From the NCBI RefSeq assembly GCF_000013605.1, contig NC_007908.1:3038001-3102000 (forward strand): a stretch of 64,000 bases of DNA, given 5' to 3'. The stretch is from Rhodoferax ferrireducens T118. Lineage in GTDB: Bacteria > Pseudomonadota > Gammaproteobacteria > Burkholderiales > Burkholderiaceae_C. Position 1 is the first letter of the stretch. Every line of letters starts with the position of its first letter. Below, piece after piece: positions 8,963-19,856 of this stretch. The notes beneath the pieces were generated by a model. That model did no database searches. It had not been told where the DNA came from and saw only the letters and a list, made by a program, of their open reading frames with translations. The position numbers and the translations under genes are program-made.

Positions 8963-11290
8963 CTAGCCGATCGTCGCTTCCTGCGCCTCAGGTTTGGATT
9001 TGCCTTCCTTCTTCGACAAGGGTTGAATATCCAGCAAGACATCGGTCTTGCTCTCATCCTTGTCATCGAGATCGACTGTCAGTCTGCCACCGTCGGTCAG
9101 GCGGCCAAAAAGCAATTCGTCCGCCAGCGCGCGGCGAATAGTGTCCTGAATCAAACGCTGCATGGGGCGCGCACCCATGAGTGGATCAAAGCCCTTCTTG
9201 GCCAGGTGTTTGCGCAGTTTATCGGTAAAGGTCACATCAACCTTCTTGTCGGCCAACTGGGCTTCCAGTTGCAGCAGGAACTTGTCGACCACCCGCAGGA
9301 TGACAATCTCATCGAGTGCCTTGAAGCTCACGACCGCATCCAGCCGGTTACGGAATTCCGGTGTAAACAGCCGTTTGATATCGGCCATCTCATCGCCCGC
9401 CTCGCGCACATTGGTAAACCCCATGACGGTCTTGTTCATGGTCTCTGCACCAGCGTTGGTCGTCATGACGATGATCACGTTGCGGAAGTCGGCTTTGCGC
9501 CCATTGTTGTCCGTCAAAGTGCCATGGTCCATCACTTGCAACAGCACGTTGAAGATTGCCGGGTGTGCCTTCTCAATCTCATCAAGCAACAGCACGCAAT
9601 GTGGCTTCTTGGTGATAGCTTCTGTCAACAGCCCACCCTGATCAAATCCCACATAGCCGGGCGGCGCGCCAATGAGGCGACTCACAGCGTGTTGCTCCAT
9701 GTATTCGCTCATGTCAAAGCGAATCAAGTCAATACCCATGATGTAAGCGAGCTGCTTGGCGGCTTCGGTTTTGCCTACGCCCGTGGGACCGCTAAACAGG
9801 AATGACCCGATTGGCTTGTCGCCCTTGCCCAAGCCGGAACGTGCCATCTTCACGGCCGACGCCAGCATGTCAAGCGCTTTGTCTTGCCCAAAGACCACAT
9901 TCTTGAGATCCCGTTCCAGCGTCTTGAGCTTGCCGCGATCGTCATTGGACACATTGGCGGGAGGAATCCGGGCAATCTTGGCCACAATTTCCTCCACTTC
10001 AGCCTTACCGATGATTTTCTTGCGTCTGGAGGGAGGCAAAATGCGCTGGGCTGCACCTGCCTCGTCGATGACATCGATGGCTTTGTCTGGCAAATGTCGG
10101 TCATTAATGTACTTGGCGCTCAACTCGGCCGCAGCCTGCAATGCCGCCACGGCGTACTTGACGTTGTGATGTTCTTCAAAGCGGGATTTGAGGCCCTTGA
10201 GAATCTCCACCGTCTGTTCAACGGTCGGCTCAACCACGTCAATTTTCTGGAAACGGCGAGACAGTGCGGCGTCTTTCTCAAAAATACCGCGATATTCAGT
10301 AAAGGTGGTCGCACCAATGCATTTGAGCGCACCGGAACTCAATCCCGGCTTGAGCAGGTTGGACGCATCCAGAGTCCCCCCCGACGCCGCCCCTGCACCA
10401 ATCAAGGTGTGAATCTCATCAATGAACAAAATGGCATTCGGTTTGTCCTTCAAGGACTTCAACACCCCTTTGAGCCGCTGCTCAAAGTCGCCCCGGTACT
10501 TGGTGCCAGCCAACAAAGCACCCATGTCGAGTGAATAAACAAGGGACTCAGCCAGAATTTCAGGCACATCTTTTTGCGTGATACGCCAAGCCAAGCCTTC
10601 GGCAATGGCAGTTTTCCCAACACCGGCCTCGCCTACCAACAGAGGATTGTTCTTGCGGCGGCGGCATAAAATCTGAATGACACGCTCGACTTCATACTCG
10701 CGACCTATCAACGGATCGATCTTGCCGTCTTTGGCCAACTGATTGAGGTTTTGCGTGTACTGCTCCAGTGGAGACGATTTCTCATTTTTCTCAGAGACAC
10801 CCTCCTCGCTTTCAGCTTGACTCTCACCCGACTTTGCTGGCTCCGGCGGATCGCTTTTCTTGATGCCGTGCGCGATGAAGTTCACCACGTCAAGTCGGGT
10901 CACACCCTGCTGATGCAGGTAGTACACCGCGTGAGAATCTTTCTCACCGAAGATGGCAACCAACACGTTGGCGCCGGTGACTTCCTTCTTGCCGCTGCCC
11001 GTGGATTGCACATGCATGATGGCACGCTGAATTACACGCTGGAACCCCAAGGTGGGTTGTGTGTCGACGTCATCTGAACCAGCTACCTGAGGCGTGTTGT
11101 CCTTGATGAAGTTCGCCAAGGATTTGCGCAAATCATCAATATTGACCGAGCAGGCCCTTAGCACCTCAGCTGCGCTGGGGTTGTCCAGCAAGGCGAGCAA
11201 CAAGTGCTCAACCGTGATGAATTCATGACGCTGCTGGCGCGCCTCAACAAATGCCATGTGAAGGCTGACTTCCAATTCTTGGGCAATCAT
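8963..11290 (-). CDS. clpA: ATP-dependent Clp protease ATP-binding subunit ClpA
   Basis: 775 residues, close to the usual ClpA length. The N-domain (EVSLHMAFVEARQQRHEFIT) is followed by two AAA+ modules with Walker A motifs GEAGVGKTA and GPTGVGKTE and a Walker B LLLDEIEKAHP in D2. ClpA unfolds substrates and threads them into ClpP; with ClpS it degrades N-end-rule substrates. The adaptor gene clpS lies 145 bp upstream on the same strand, the standard order. clpP is not in the window. The 3' end faces the iron-binding protein gene with only 10 bp between stops. Confidence 0.97.
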   Translation of the reverse strand: MIAQELEVSLHMAFVEARQQRHEFITVEHLLLALLDNPSAAEVLRACSVNIDDLRKSLANFIKDNTPQVAGSDDVDTQPTLGFQRVIQRAIMHVQSTGSGKKEVTGANVLVAIFGEKDSHAVYYLHQQGVTRLDVVNFIAHGIKKSDPPEPAKSGESQAESEEGVSEKNEKSSPLEQYTQNLNQLAKDGKIDPLIGREYEVERVIQILCRRRKNNPLLVGEAGVGKTAIAEGLAWRITQKDVPEILAESLVYSLDMGALLAGTKYRGDFEQRLKGVLKSLKDKPNAILFIDEIHTLIGAGAASGGTLDASNLLKPGLSSGALKCIGATTFTEYRGIFEKDAALSRRFQKIDVVEPTVEQTVEILKGLKSRFEEHHNVKYAVAALQAAAELSAKYINDRHLPDKAIDVIDEAGAAQRILPPSRRKKIIGKAEVEEIVAKIARIPPANVSNDDRGKLKTLERDLKNVVFGQDKALDMLASAVKMARSGLGKGDKPIGSFLFSGPTGVGKTEAAKQLAYIMGIDLIRFDMSEYMEQHAVSRLIGAPPGYVGFDQGGLLTEAITKKPHCVLLLDEIEKAHPAIFNVLLQVMDHGTLTDNNGRKADFRNVIIVMTTNAGAETMNKTVMGFTNVREAGDEMADIKRLFTPEFRNRLDAVVSFKALDEIVILRVVDKFLLQLEAQLADKKVDVTFTDKLRKHLAKKGFDPLMGARPMQRLIQDTIRRALADELLFGRLTDGGRLTVDLDDKDESKTDVLLDIQPLSKKEGKSKPEAQEATIG

Positions 11291-11435
11291 GTGATTTCCT
11301 TTATAGCCTTTACTTTGATGATTAACTGTAATCCGATTTCAATATTAATTCCGAAGAGATGCCAAGATGTCCCTATCGATCAGGGGCTGAGCGGGACCAG
11401 ATATCGCCCAGCTAAGGGCGGTCCCGCAAAAACAT

Positions 11436-11798
11436 CTAAAAACCAACGGGCTCGCTGATGCACTTTAACGGATGCCCTGCTTTGTTTGCCGCATCAAGCA
11501 CCTGATCCACTTTGGTGGCGGCCACGTCCTTCGAGTAAACCCCGCAAACGCCTTTTCCGTCTAGGTGAATCTTGAGCATGATCCGCGTTGCCGCTTCCAA
11601 ATCTTTGCCAAAAAATTCCTGAATCACCACCACCACAAATTCCATCGGTGTGTAGTCATCATTGAGCATGACAACCTGGTACATGTGGGGAGGCTTGGTC
11701 TTTTGCGTTCGCCGCTCAAGTACAACGGCGCCGCCTTCGTCCCGATCAGGTTCCTGAACCAGCGGCACTTTTGGATTTACGGGTGATTTGGTTGCCAT
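11436..11798 (-). CDS. clpS: ClpS adaptor protein
   Basis: 120 residues. The core has the N-degron-binding segment [20 protein letters not shown] and the C-terminal helix-strand region ending [19 protein letters not shown], here [20 protein letters not shown]. ClpS binds proteins with bulky hydrophobic N-terminal residues and hands them to ClpA. The N-terminal 35 residues form the usual flexible arm. Downstream clpA completes the pair. The icd gene lies upstream on the same strand, separated by a terminator. Confidence 0.95.
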   Translation of the reverse strand: MATKSPVNPKVPLVQEPDRDEGGAVVLERRTQKTKPPHMYQVVMLNDDYTPMEFVVVVIQEFFGKDLEAATRIMLKIHLDGKGVCGVYSKDVAATKVDQVLDAANKAGHPLKCISEPVGF

Positions 11799-11881
11799 GC
11801 TTTCATTCTATCGAGCGTACCGCTGCACTGCGCTGTCAAGGTGAATTGGTGCCAGTCTGTCTAGATTCAAGCAGAGGAAAC

Positions 11882-11920
11882 AAAAAAAAACCGCTCACAG
11901 CCGACAAGCCAGAGCGGTTT
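11882..11920 (-). terminator. rho-independent terminator downstream of icd
   Basis: Read on the minus strand: stem AAACCGCTC, a 15-nt loop, stem GAGCGGTTT, then a run of T. It lies 45 bp beyond the icd stop and before clpS. Confidence 0.8.
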
Positions 11921-11965
11921 GGATACCGGAGAGGTCAAGCCTCACCGGCAGACAACAGACTGTAC

Positions 11966-13219
<1,254 letters not shown>

Positions 13220-13438
13220 GTAGCTACTTCTCCATGAGTTGGTTGAATTTGTGAGCAAATTGAAGCCGAAACCACCCGAAATTGCCTTTTCCTGGCTAGC
13301 TTGAAGGCGTCGGTGAATTTTAGTCCCAAAAAATTACTGACTTCTGTCAACCGGATCCAAGTCGACCCCGTTACGGACAGGCCTCTCAAAGTTTGGGAGG
13401 AAATCATTTGACATAACGTTATCTCAAGGAAATTGAAA

Positions 13439-13840
13439 ATGAACAAACTTATCGCTGCTTTGGTTGCTGGTCTCTTCGCTGCTGGCGCATTCGCCGCTGA
13501 TGCTCCCGCTACGGCCGCCGCTAAGGCTGCTGCTCCTGCTGCCGCTAAAGCAGCAGCACCTGCTGCCGCTGCTGCTGCCGCACCCGCCGCAGCTGCCGCT
13601 GCAGCACCCGCTGCTGCTGCTGCCGCTGCACCCGCTGCCGCTGCATCAGCCGCTAAAGTAGATGCCAAGGCTGCCAAGGCTGAAAAAGCTGCTGCCGCCA
13701 AGGCTGCCAAGGCTGAAAAAGCTGCTGCCGCCAAAGCCGCCAAGGCTGAAAAAGCTGCTGCCGCCAAAGCCGCCAAAGCTGAAAAAGCTGCTGCTGCCAA
13801 GAAAGCAAAAGAAGAAAAAGCTGCTGCTGCCAAGAAGTAA
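13439..13840 (+). CDS. exported alanine/lysine-rich repeat protein
   Basis: 133 residues from the ATG at 13439 (AAGGA lies 9 bp upstream; a TTG six bases earlier is less likely). Residues 1-19 look like a signal peptide with a cleavage site AFA before ADAP. Residues 20-75 are an Ala/Pro tract built on KAAAPAA and AAAAAAP units. Residues 76-133 are about five 11-residue repeats of the type AKAAKAEKAAA, predicted as a long charged helix. The composition resembles histone-H1-like bacterial proteins, but the signal peptide argues for an envelope location. Function is unknown. A rho-independent terminator follows directly. Confidence 0.75.
   Translation: MNKLIAALVAGLFAAGAFAADAPATAAAKAAAPAAAKAAAPAAAAAAAPAAAAAAAPAAAAAAAPAAAASAAKVDAKAAKAEKAAAAKAAKAEKAAAAKAAKAEKAAAAKAAKAEKAAAAKKAKEEKAAAAKK
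13664..13828 (+). repeat. tandem 33-bp coding repeat, five units
   Basis: The 33-bp units begin at 13664, 13697, 13730, 13763 and 13796. The first four differ mainly by synonymous GCC/GCT and AAG/AAA changes; the fifth is degenerate (AKKAKEEKAAA). They encode the 11-residue helical repeat of the exported Ala/Lys protein. Confidence 0.9.
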
Positions 13841-13860
13841 TTCTTGACAACTTGAACTGA

Positions 13861-13887
13861 AAATGCCCGCTGACGCGGGCATTTTTC
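13861..13887 (+). terminator. rho-independent terminator
   Basis: Stem AAATGCCCGC, loop TGAC, stem GCGGGCATTT, followed by TTC. It lies 20 bp after the Ala/Lys-rich gene and before the DUF192 gene. Confidence 0.9.
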
Positions 13888-13919
13888 TGCCTGTCCTTCA
13901 GTTGCGTCAGAATTGAGAC

Positions 13920-14372
13920 ATGAAACACATTGCAATTGCACTTCTCTGCTTGACAGCCGCTCTCGTCAACTCAAGCCAAGCTCAAGACGCACCGCAGATG
14001 GACTTGCCCCGCGTCAAGCTGTCAGCGGGTATGCACCTGATCGATGCACAAGTGGCAGCAACCATTGAACAACGCTCAACCGGGCTGATGTTCCGACGGG
14101 ACATGCCACAGTCCGAGGGCATGTTGTTTGTATTTGAGCAAGCCGCCGTGCAATGTTTCTGGATGAAAAACACCCTCATGCCACTGACGGCTGCCTTCGT
14201 TGCCAACGACGGCACCATCGTCAATCTGGCAGACATGAAGCCAAGAACAACTGAGTCCCACTGCTCAAAAGAGCCGGTTCGTTATGTTCTGGAGATGAAT
14301 CAGGGTTGGTTTGGCAAGAAAGGAATCAAGGCGGGTTTCAAGCTCGGCGGCCCACCGTTTGAAACGAAGTGA
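13920..14372 (+). CDS. DUF192 family exported protein
   Basis: 150 residues with a signal peptide (MKHIAIALLCLTAALVNSSQA). The mature part has the DUF192 hallmarks: EQRSTGLMFRRDMPQSEGML, the FWMKNTLMPL segment, and a C-terminal EMNQGWFGKKGIKAG. The fold is known but the molecular role is not established. Its stop is 19 bp from the convergent PfkB kinase gene. Confidence 0.88.
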   Translation: MKHIAIALLCLTAALVNSSQAQDAPQMDLPRVKLSAGMHLIDAQVAATIEQRSTGLMFRRDMPQSEGMLFVFEQAAVQCFWMKNTLMPLTAAFVANDGTIVNLADMKPRTTESHCSKEPVRYVLEMNQGWFGKKGIKAGFKLGGPPFETK

Positions 14373-14391
14373 AGATCAAACAGCCAGCTGT

Positions 14392-15423
14392 TCAGTTCCC
14401 GTCGCATAAAACGCCGTCCGAAAGCCGCATTTTTTCGGCACGGCTTTTGATGCCACCCAATATTTCGGATGTGAGCCGGTTGCCGTATTGACTGACGACC
14501 TGCCCTGCAGCCTGGTTGGCCAGCCAGGCAGCTTGGGCGTGGCTGTGACCGTGCGTGACGGCATAGAGGAAAGCACCGGCAAACATGTCGCCCGCACCAT
14601 TGGTGTCCAACGCTTTCACGCTGGCGGCGGGTACGGTGGTTTGTTGTGTGCCTTCCAGCACCACGCAGCCTTGGGGACCACGCGTGAGGCAGACGGTGCG
14701 CGCCAGTTGGCTGAACTGCTGGCAGATCACCTGCAGGTCTTGCGTGCCGCACCAGACCTGGGCTTCTTCCTCGTTGCAGAACAGGTAGTCCAGCCCTTGG
14801 CCGATGATGGCGTCCAGGCCGGGGCGGCAAAAGTTGATCATGCTGACATCGCTCAAGGTGGTGGCCAGGGCCACGCCAGCCTCTTGGGCCATTTGGCGCC
14901 CCTGCAGTGCCGCCTGCAGGCCGGTTGGGGATGCGGCGAGGTAGCCTTCCATGTAATAGATTTTTGACTTGGCAATGTCGCACTCGTGCAGGGCGGTGTG
15001 GTCAAGTTCAGCCGTAGCCCCCAGAAACGTGCTCATGCTGCGCTCAGCATCGGGGGTCACCATCACCATGCAGCTGCCGGTCTGGCCCGGCGCGGGCAGC
15101 GTGCGGGTGAGGTTGGTCGCCACGCCGTTGGCGATCAGGTCCTGGGTGTAAAACGCGCCCAGCTCATCATCAGCGACCCGGCAGGAGTAAAACGCCTTGC
15201 CCCCCAGTTGCGCCAGCGCCACCACGGTATTGCCCGCCGAACCGCCCCCGGTGCGCCGTGCAGTGACTGCGTCCAAATGACCCAGTAACTCAAGGCGCCG
15301 GGTGGCGTCGATCAAGGTCATGTGCCGCTTGTCCACGCCCATGGCCTGGAGTTGCGTGTCCGAGACTTCGTATTCAGAGTCCACCAGTGCGTTGCCGATG
15401 GCGTAAAGGTCGTAGGTTTTCAT
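14392..15423 (-). CDS. PfkB-family carbohydrate/adenosine kinase
   Basis: 343 residues from the ATG at 15423; an 81-base in-frame upstream extension lacks family similarity. Family signatures are the glycine-rich GGGSAGNTVVALAQLG near residue 50 and the C-terminal NGAGDMFAGAFLYAV, which holds the catalytic Asp. The N-terminus MKTYDLYAIGNALVDSEYEV is like the adenosine-kinase-type members of the family. The likely reaction is ATP-dependent phosphorylation of a nucleoside or sugar; the substrate is not certain. Confidence 0.85.
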   Translation of the reverse strand: MKTYDLYAIGNALVDSEYEVSDTQLQAMGVDKRHMTLIDATRRLELLGHLDAVTARRTGGGSAGNTVVALAQLGGKAFYSCRVADDELGAFYTQDLIANGVATNLTRTLPAPGQTGSCMVMVTPDAERSMSTFLGATAELDHTALHECDIAKSKIYYMEGYLAASPTGLQAALQGRQMAQEAGVALATTLSDVSMINFCRPGLDAIIGQGLDYLFCNEEEAQVWCGTQDLQVICQQFSQLARTVCLTRGPQGCVVLEGTQQTTVPAASVKALDTNGAGDMFAGAFLYAVTHGHSHAQAAWLANQAAGQVVSQYGNRLTSEILGGIKSRAEKMRLSDGVLCDGN

Positions 15424-15534
15424 GCTGAAGTATTTCTTGATTTCGCAGTGTTGTGCGGTGACGCGCTGAAGGCTTGAAGTGTATCGGCATGACCGACACG
15501 CCATGGCGTTGGTGCGCCCTTATGGCGCAATAAT

Positions 15535-16182
15535 TCAAAAATCTTCCGTACTATCAAAGCACATGGATTGCCCACTCACGGGGTGGCGCAGTTCAAGTAA
15601 GCAGGCATGCAAGAGCAGTCGATCAGCCATGGCTTGCACGCGCGGACTGCCGTACAACGCATCTCCCACAATGGCGTGCCCCAATGCCAGCAAATGCACA
15701 CGCAACTGGTGCGACCTGCCGGTCACGGGTTCCAGCTCGACCCGGGTCGTTTCATCAGATGTGTTGTGTGCCAGCACGCGCCAGTACGTCACGCTGGGCT
15801 TGCCGCGCTGGTGATCAATGATCCGGCGCGGCCGCTCGGGCCAGTCCACGATGATGGGCAGGTCAATCACACCCCAGTCTTGCAGCGATGGCGCCAGTTG
15901 CCCGTCGACGATAGCGACGTAGCGTTTTCTGACGCTGCGGCTGGCAAAAGCCAGACTCAGGGCGCGCTGTGCAGCCGCGCCACGGGCCATCACCATCAAG
16001 CCCGAGGTAGCCATATCCAGGCGATGTACCACCAGTGCATCCGGGTACAGGCGCTGGGCACGCGCACTGAGGCAATCCTGCTTGTCCTCGCCCCGTCCGG
16101 GCACAGACAACAAACCAGTCGGTTTGTCCAGCACCAGCAGGGACTTATCGGCATAAATGACCTTCAGCTCATCAGCGTGCAT
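15535..16182 (-). CDS. RluA-family pseudouridine synthase
   Basis: 215 residues from the ATG at 16182. The catalytic Asp lies in the conserved VVHRLDMATSGLMVMA, and the N-terminus has LLVLDKPTGLLSVPGRGED. Other family blocks are VTGRSHQLRVHLLALGHAIVGDALYG near the C-terminus. It isomerises uridine to pseudouridine in RNA; its short length without an S4 domain fits the RluA (23S U746/tRNA U32) type more than RluC/RluD. Its start overlaps the 3' end of the hybrid histidine kinase gene by 11 bp and no good Shine-Dalgarno is seen, so translational coupling is plausible. Confidence 0.88.
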   Translation of the reverse strand: MHADELKVIYADKSLLVLDKPTGLLSVPGRGEDKQDCLSARAQRLYPDALVVHRLDMATSGLMVMARGAAAQRALSLAFASRSVRKRYVAIVDGQLAPSLQDWGVIDLPIIVDWPERPRRIIDHQRGKPSVTYWRVLAHNTSDETTRVELEPVTGRSHQLRVHLLALGHAIVGDALYGSPRVQAMADRLLLHACLLELRHPVSGQSMCFDSTEDF

Positions 16183-18325
16183 CGACACTTTGGAGAAGTC
16201 GCTGGACGGTCTCACACAACTCGTCCACATCATTGGGTTTGTGGATCAGTGCCCGCGCGCCTGCACTGAGGGCACTTTGCTCGATCTCTGCGGTCACATA
16301 GCCCGATGCCAAGGCAACAGGGAGATCAGGTCGAATCAAACGGGTTTCCCGCAAGAGTTCTATGCCGCTGTAACCTGGCATGTTGTAGTCCGTCACCAAC
16401 AGATCAAAGTCCAGCGGGCGGGCTCGCAAGGCTGCAGCAGCCAAACGGGGATCTGTGAAGGTGCTGACCACAAATCCTTTGCGTTTGAGCACGCGTTGGA
16501 CCAAAAAGACCAGCGCTTCATCGTCGTCAACGTACATGACCCGCTTGCCTCCGCCCCGCACCGACTGGGGCTCCGACAATTTTGCAGCATGCGGGGTCTC
16601 GGGCAAGGCAGCAAGGTCGGCGACCGGGAAATAAAGCGTGAACACACTACCGGTGTCAGGCGTGCTTTTCACATCCACAGTGCCCTGGTGAGTGCGCATG
16701 ATGCCATGAACAACCGCCAGTCCCAAACCAGTGCCCTGGCCCACGGGTTTGGTGGTGAAGAAGGGTTCAAAAATGCGCTGCAGCGTCTGGGCATCGATAC
16801 CGCTGCCCGTATCACGAACCACCAATTTGACGTGCTGACCACGTACGCCGCCTCGACGCTCTATCCGACCCAGGTCAGCCGTCAGCTTGTGCCCAAGTTC
16901 GATACTGAGCGTCCCGCGCCGGGGGCCGATCGCATGAATGGCATTGGTGCACAGATTGAGTAGGGCTTGTTCCACTTGGGTCGCATCGGCCAGCACCAAC
17001 GGGGTGCTGGGGTCAATGCGCACCTGCATGTCGACCAGGGGCGGAAGAGTAACCTTGAGCAAATGCACGGTTTCCTGCACCACGTCAGCCAATTGAATTG
17101 GAATCCGCTGAGGTGATTCATTGCGACTGAATGTCAAGATTTGTCGCACCAGATCGCGGGCTCGCCGCCCTGCCTTGTCAATCTCGGAAAGACTGACGAG
17201 CGCTGGCGACCTTGCGCCAGCATCTTGTTTGGCGAGTTCCACATTGCCCAGAATGGCACCAATGATGTTGTTGAAATCATGCGCGATCCCGCCCGCCATG
17301 GTGCCCACCGCCTGCATTTTTTGCGACTCCCGCAGTTGTGACTCCAAAGCATTGCGGTGCGCCTCGATTTTCTTGCGGCTGGTAAGGTCGCGCGCGAAGA
17401 TGGTCGTGGTATCACCCTCCGGGTGCAGCTCAAACGACACACTGACTTCAATGGAGACGCTGTTGCCGCTTGCCGTCAAGCCCGTCATTTCACCTAATTG
17501 CGCATGCGTGGTGAGCTTGTTGTAGCTGAGTGTTTGCACCGCGTCCGGCAGAAAGCGTGTCAGTTGGCTGCCGAGGGCTTGCGACGACGGGCACTGAAAC
17601 AACGCTGCCGCAGTAGGATTAAAAATGGTAATGAGGTAATTCTGATCGATACAAATAATGGCGTCGAGTGACGAATTGATGATCGAGGCCAGTCTGTTTT
17701 TGCTCAATTGAAGTTCTTCATTGCGCTGCTGCAGTTCTGCTGCACTAAGCTGCAAGGCTTGACGCTGAGCCAGTAAAGGACTTTGGTCAATAACCGCGCA
17801 TATGAATTGCGCCAGATCATCCTGAAAATTCTCGATCCGGGCAATATGCAAGTCACCTGTGAAAACACCGCTGAAGCCGCTCGAAAAAACGACTTCTGTT
17901 GTCTCGTTGGTTCCGACCATTTTGGCGCTGACAAAGGCCTGTGCGACCTTGTCAAGATACTCGCTGTTCACCAGCGGCAGTAAGAAATTCAGTGGCGGAT
18001 CACTCTCCAGGGGGCGAAAAAGTCGCAAAGCCATGGCATTGCTCTCGAGCACCAGACCATTTTCATCCACCACCAGCAGCGCCAACGGTACGTTTGAAAA
18101 AAGGGTAAGAAACCGCTCCGAAGCGCCTTCGGCAGCGATTTGGCTATACCGCAGCGCCTTATTTTGAATTTCCAGCTCAGCCTGGTAATTGCGTAAATCC
18201 TCCACCATCTTTGCCAGGGAATAGCCCCTGGCCAGAACTGTTTGCTTTTGACCTGTTGCGCGACCGCGCAGAAGGCGTTTTGGCTTGAGCACGGAGGGCA
18301 TTCTGGGCCTGGACAAAATCCTCAT
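16172..18325 (-). CDS. hybrid PAS-PAS sensor histidine kinase with receiver domain
   Basis: 717 residues, no clear membrane segment, so probably cytosolic. Two PAS-like domains cover about residues 65-180 (SNVPLALLVVDENGLVLESN) and 210-320 (SSLDAIICIDQNYLITIFNP). The HisKA block is MAGGIAHDFNNIIGAILGN with the phospho-accepting His at 349. The HATPase domain has LLNLCTNAIHAIG, VVRDTGSGI and GQGTGLGLAVVHGI. A C-terminal receiver (VMYVDDDEALVF) has the phospho-Asp at 646 in LLVTDYNMPG. The HDFNN type with a fused receiver usually phosphorelays to an unlinked regulator. The signal is unknown. Confidence 0.92.
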   Translation of the reverse strand: MRILSRPRMPSVLKPKRLLRGRATGQKQTVLARGYSLAKMVEDLRNYQAELEIQNKALRYSQIAAEGASERFLTLFSNVPLALLVVDENGLVLESNAMALRLFRPLESDPPLNFLLPLVNSEYLDKVAQAFVSAKMVGTNETTEVVFSSGFSGVFTGDLHIARIENFQDDLAQFICAVIDQSPLLAQRQALQLSAAELQQRNEELQLSKNRLASIINSSLDAIICIDQNYLITIFNPTAAALFQCPSSQALGSQLTRFLPDAVQTLSYNKLTTHAQLGEMTGLTASGNSVSIEVSVSFELHPEGDTTTIFARDLTSRKKIEAHRNALESQLRESQKMQAVGTMAGGIAHDFNNIIGAILGNVELAKQDAGARSPALVSLSEIDKAGRRARDLVRQILTFSRNESPQRIPIQLADVVQETVHLLKVTLPPLVDMQVRIDPSTPLVLADATQVEQALLNLCTNAIHAIGPRRGTLSIELGHKLTADLGRIERRGGVRGQHVKLVVRDTGSGIDAQTLQRIFEPFFTTKPVGQGTGLGLAVVHGIMRTHQGTVDVKSTPDTGSVFTLYFPVADLAALPETPHAAKLSEPQSVRGGGKRVMYVDDDEALVFLVQRVLKRKGFVVSTFTDPRLAAAALRARPLDFDLLVTDYNMPGYSGIELLRETRLIRPDLPVALASGYVTAEIEQSALSAGARALIHKPNDVDELCETVQRLLQSVDAR

Positions 18326-18384
18326 GGGTGCTGTCTTTTCCCGCGCATACCTTGCCCTTTCTGCCGAAGACCTAAACCCCGGAA

Positions 18385-18537
18385 CTAAGTCCGTGATGGT
18401 GCATTTTTCAGCTTGCCGCGCACCGGCACCACCGTGGTGACCGTTGGGCGGACAGCGTCAGGCGACACCGGCTTGGGTGGCGAGGTATCCTTTTTCGGTT
18501 TTTTTACCATTTTGTTGCTTTGCTGACCTTTTGCCAT
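18385..18537 (-). CDS. small basic conserved protein of unknown function
   Basis: 50 residues. The ATG at 18537 is preferred over one at 18567 because CTGGAG lies about 6 bp before it and MAKGQQSNKMVKKPKKD resembles small Lys-rich proteins I recall from other Burkholderiales. The sequence is highly basic, Pro/Lys/Val-rich and has no hydrophobic segment, so it may be nucleic-acid associated, but no function is supported. Confidence 0.65.
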   Translation of the reverse strand: MAKGQQSNKMVKKPKKDTSPPKPVSPDAVRPTVTTVVPVRGKLKNAPSRT

Positions 18538-18681
18538 TTTTTGCTCCAGAGTTACATGTCCGGCCATTCGAATTGAGGCTGGCGCGCTAGATTATCTTCC
18601 TGCTGACGATTATTTCAGGACTCCTTAATCAAACCGGGATTATTTTTTGCCCGGCATATCGGGCACGGGGTCAGTAAAAAG

Positions 18682-19047
18682 CTATCTTGCGCTGACCTGC
18701 GCCAAGCCAGAACGCGCACCGCTAAGCACGGCATGGGCATTGAGCGACCGGATTGGTATCCGCACGTCGCTTGGTATGCACTGAGCCACCTGCAGGCTCA
18801 GGTAACGCAGAGCGCAGACCCGTAAAAAGCTTGAATAATTTGGGATGTCACCGCGGTGCGTCAACAATTCGTCGTAGAGCGTGGAGAGGAGCTGCGGCAC
18901 CGTCATGCCGTCGCGGGCGCCAATCTCCTCCAGAGTGTCCCAAAACAGGTTTTCGAGTCGAACGCTGGTGACCACGCCGTGCAAACGGATACTGCGCGTC
19001 GTGGCCTCATAGCTCTGCGGGTTGGCGCGGACGAAAATTTGACACAT
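18682..19047 (-). CDS. ribbon-helix-helix domain protein (RHH_4-like)
   Basis: 121 residues. The segment TRSIRLHGVVTSVRLENLFW, followed by DTLEEIGARDGMTVPQLLST, has the strand-helix-helix layout of ribbon-helix-helix proteins: a basic strand, then two helices with a turn. Such proteins usually bind DNA as dimers or act as antitoxin-like regulators. No toxin gene is adjacent. It is a single gene with unknown target. Confidence 0.7.
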   Translation of the reverse strand: MCQIFVRANPQSYEATTRSIRLHGVVTSVRLENLFWDTLEEIGARDGMTVPQLLSTLYDELLTHRGDIPNYSSFLRVCALRYLSLQVAQCIPSDVRIPIRSLNAHAVLSGARSGLAQVSAR

Positions 19048-19109
19048 AGTGGTCTCCTTCGCGTTTCAAAAGAACAGCCCGTAAGCATAAGCGCCGACGC
19101 ACTTTGTGA

Positions 19110-19691
19110 CTAGTGGGAGACTTTTATACCCAACAGAGCCATAAACTGCGACAACCAGGCGGGGTGTGCCGGCCAGGCCGGCGCAGTGACATATTGACCA
19201 TCGGTGACGGCGGCATCGATGGCAATCTCGGCAAACAGGGCGCCCGCCAACTCCACTTCTGGTCTGCAGGCCGGGTAGGCGCTGATGCGCTTGCCTCTGA
19301 TGATGCCGGGCACGGCGGCCAGCAATTGAGCGCCGTGGCACACAGCGGCGATCGGCTTTCCAGCGTCGGCAAACTCTTTGGTTATGGACAGCACGCGGGC
19401 GTTGAGCCGCAAATACTCGGGTCCGCGTCCACCGGGGATCAGTAGCGCATCGTAGTTGGCGGTGTTGACATCGGAAAAATTGGTATTCAAAGCAAAACGG
19501 TGGCCCGGCTTTTCACTGTAGGTTTGCGCACCTTCAAAATCATGGATCGCGGTCATCACGTAGTCACCGGCTTTTTTGTCCGGGCAAACCGCGTGCACGC
19601 TGCAGCCAACAGCGAGCAGGGTTTGAAACGGCACCATGGTTTCGTAGTCTTCACCATAGTCACCACACAACATCAAAATCTTCTTGGCCAT
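19110..19691 (-). CDS. DJ-1/PfpI family protein
   Basis: 193 residues. The nucleophile elbow [15 protein letters not shown] holds the conserved Cys, and the N-terminal strand [20 protein letters not shown] has the Glu/Asp-containing loop seen in PfpI-like proteins. The motif [15 protein letters not shown] is also present. Family members act as glyoxalase III/deglycases, chaperones or proteases; the exact role cannot be assigned. A GGAGA sequence lies just before the ATG. It is a single gene. Confidence 0.85.
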   Translation of the reverse strand: MAKKILMLCGDYGEDYETMVPFQTLLAVGCSVHAVCPDKKAGDYVMTAIHDFEGAQTYSEKPGHRFALNTNFSDVNTANYDALLIPGGRGPEYLRLNARVLSITKEFADAGKPIAAVCHGAQLLAAVPGIIRGKRISAYPACRPEVELAGALFAEIAIDAAVTDGQYVTAPAWPAHPAWLSQFMALLGIKVSH

Positions 19692-19856
19692 GACAGTCTC
19701 CTGAAAAATTGAAAGTGACAGTTTGCCTGCCGGCTGCGCCAGCGGGGTAACAGCGCACTACTACGGCACTAGGCGTTTTCCCCATGAGCCCCGGCTGATT
19801 GCGGCGACAATCTAGCTCCAATTTTTATTACTCGCTTGCTTACCCAAGCCCTCTCC

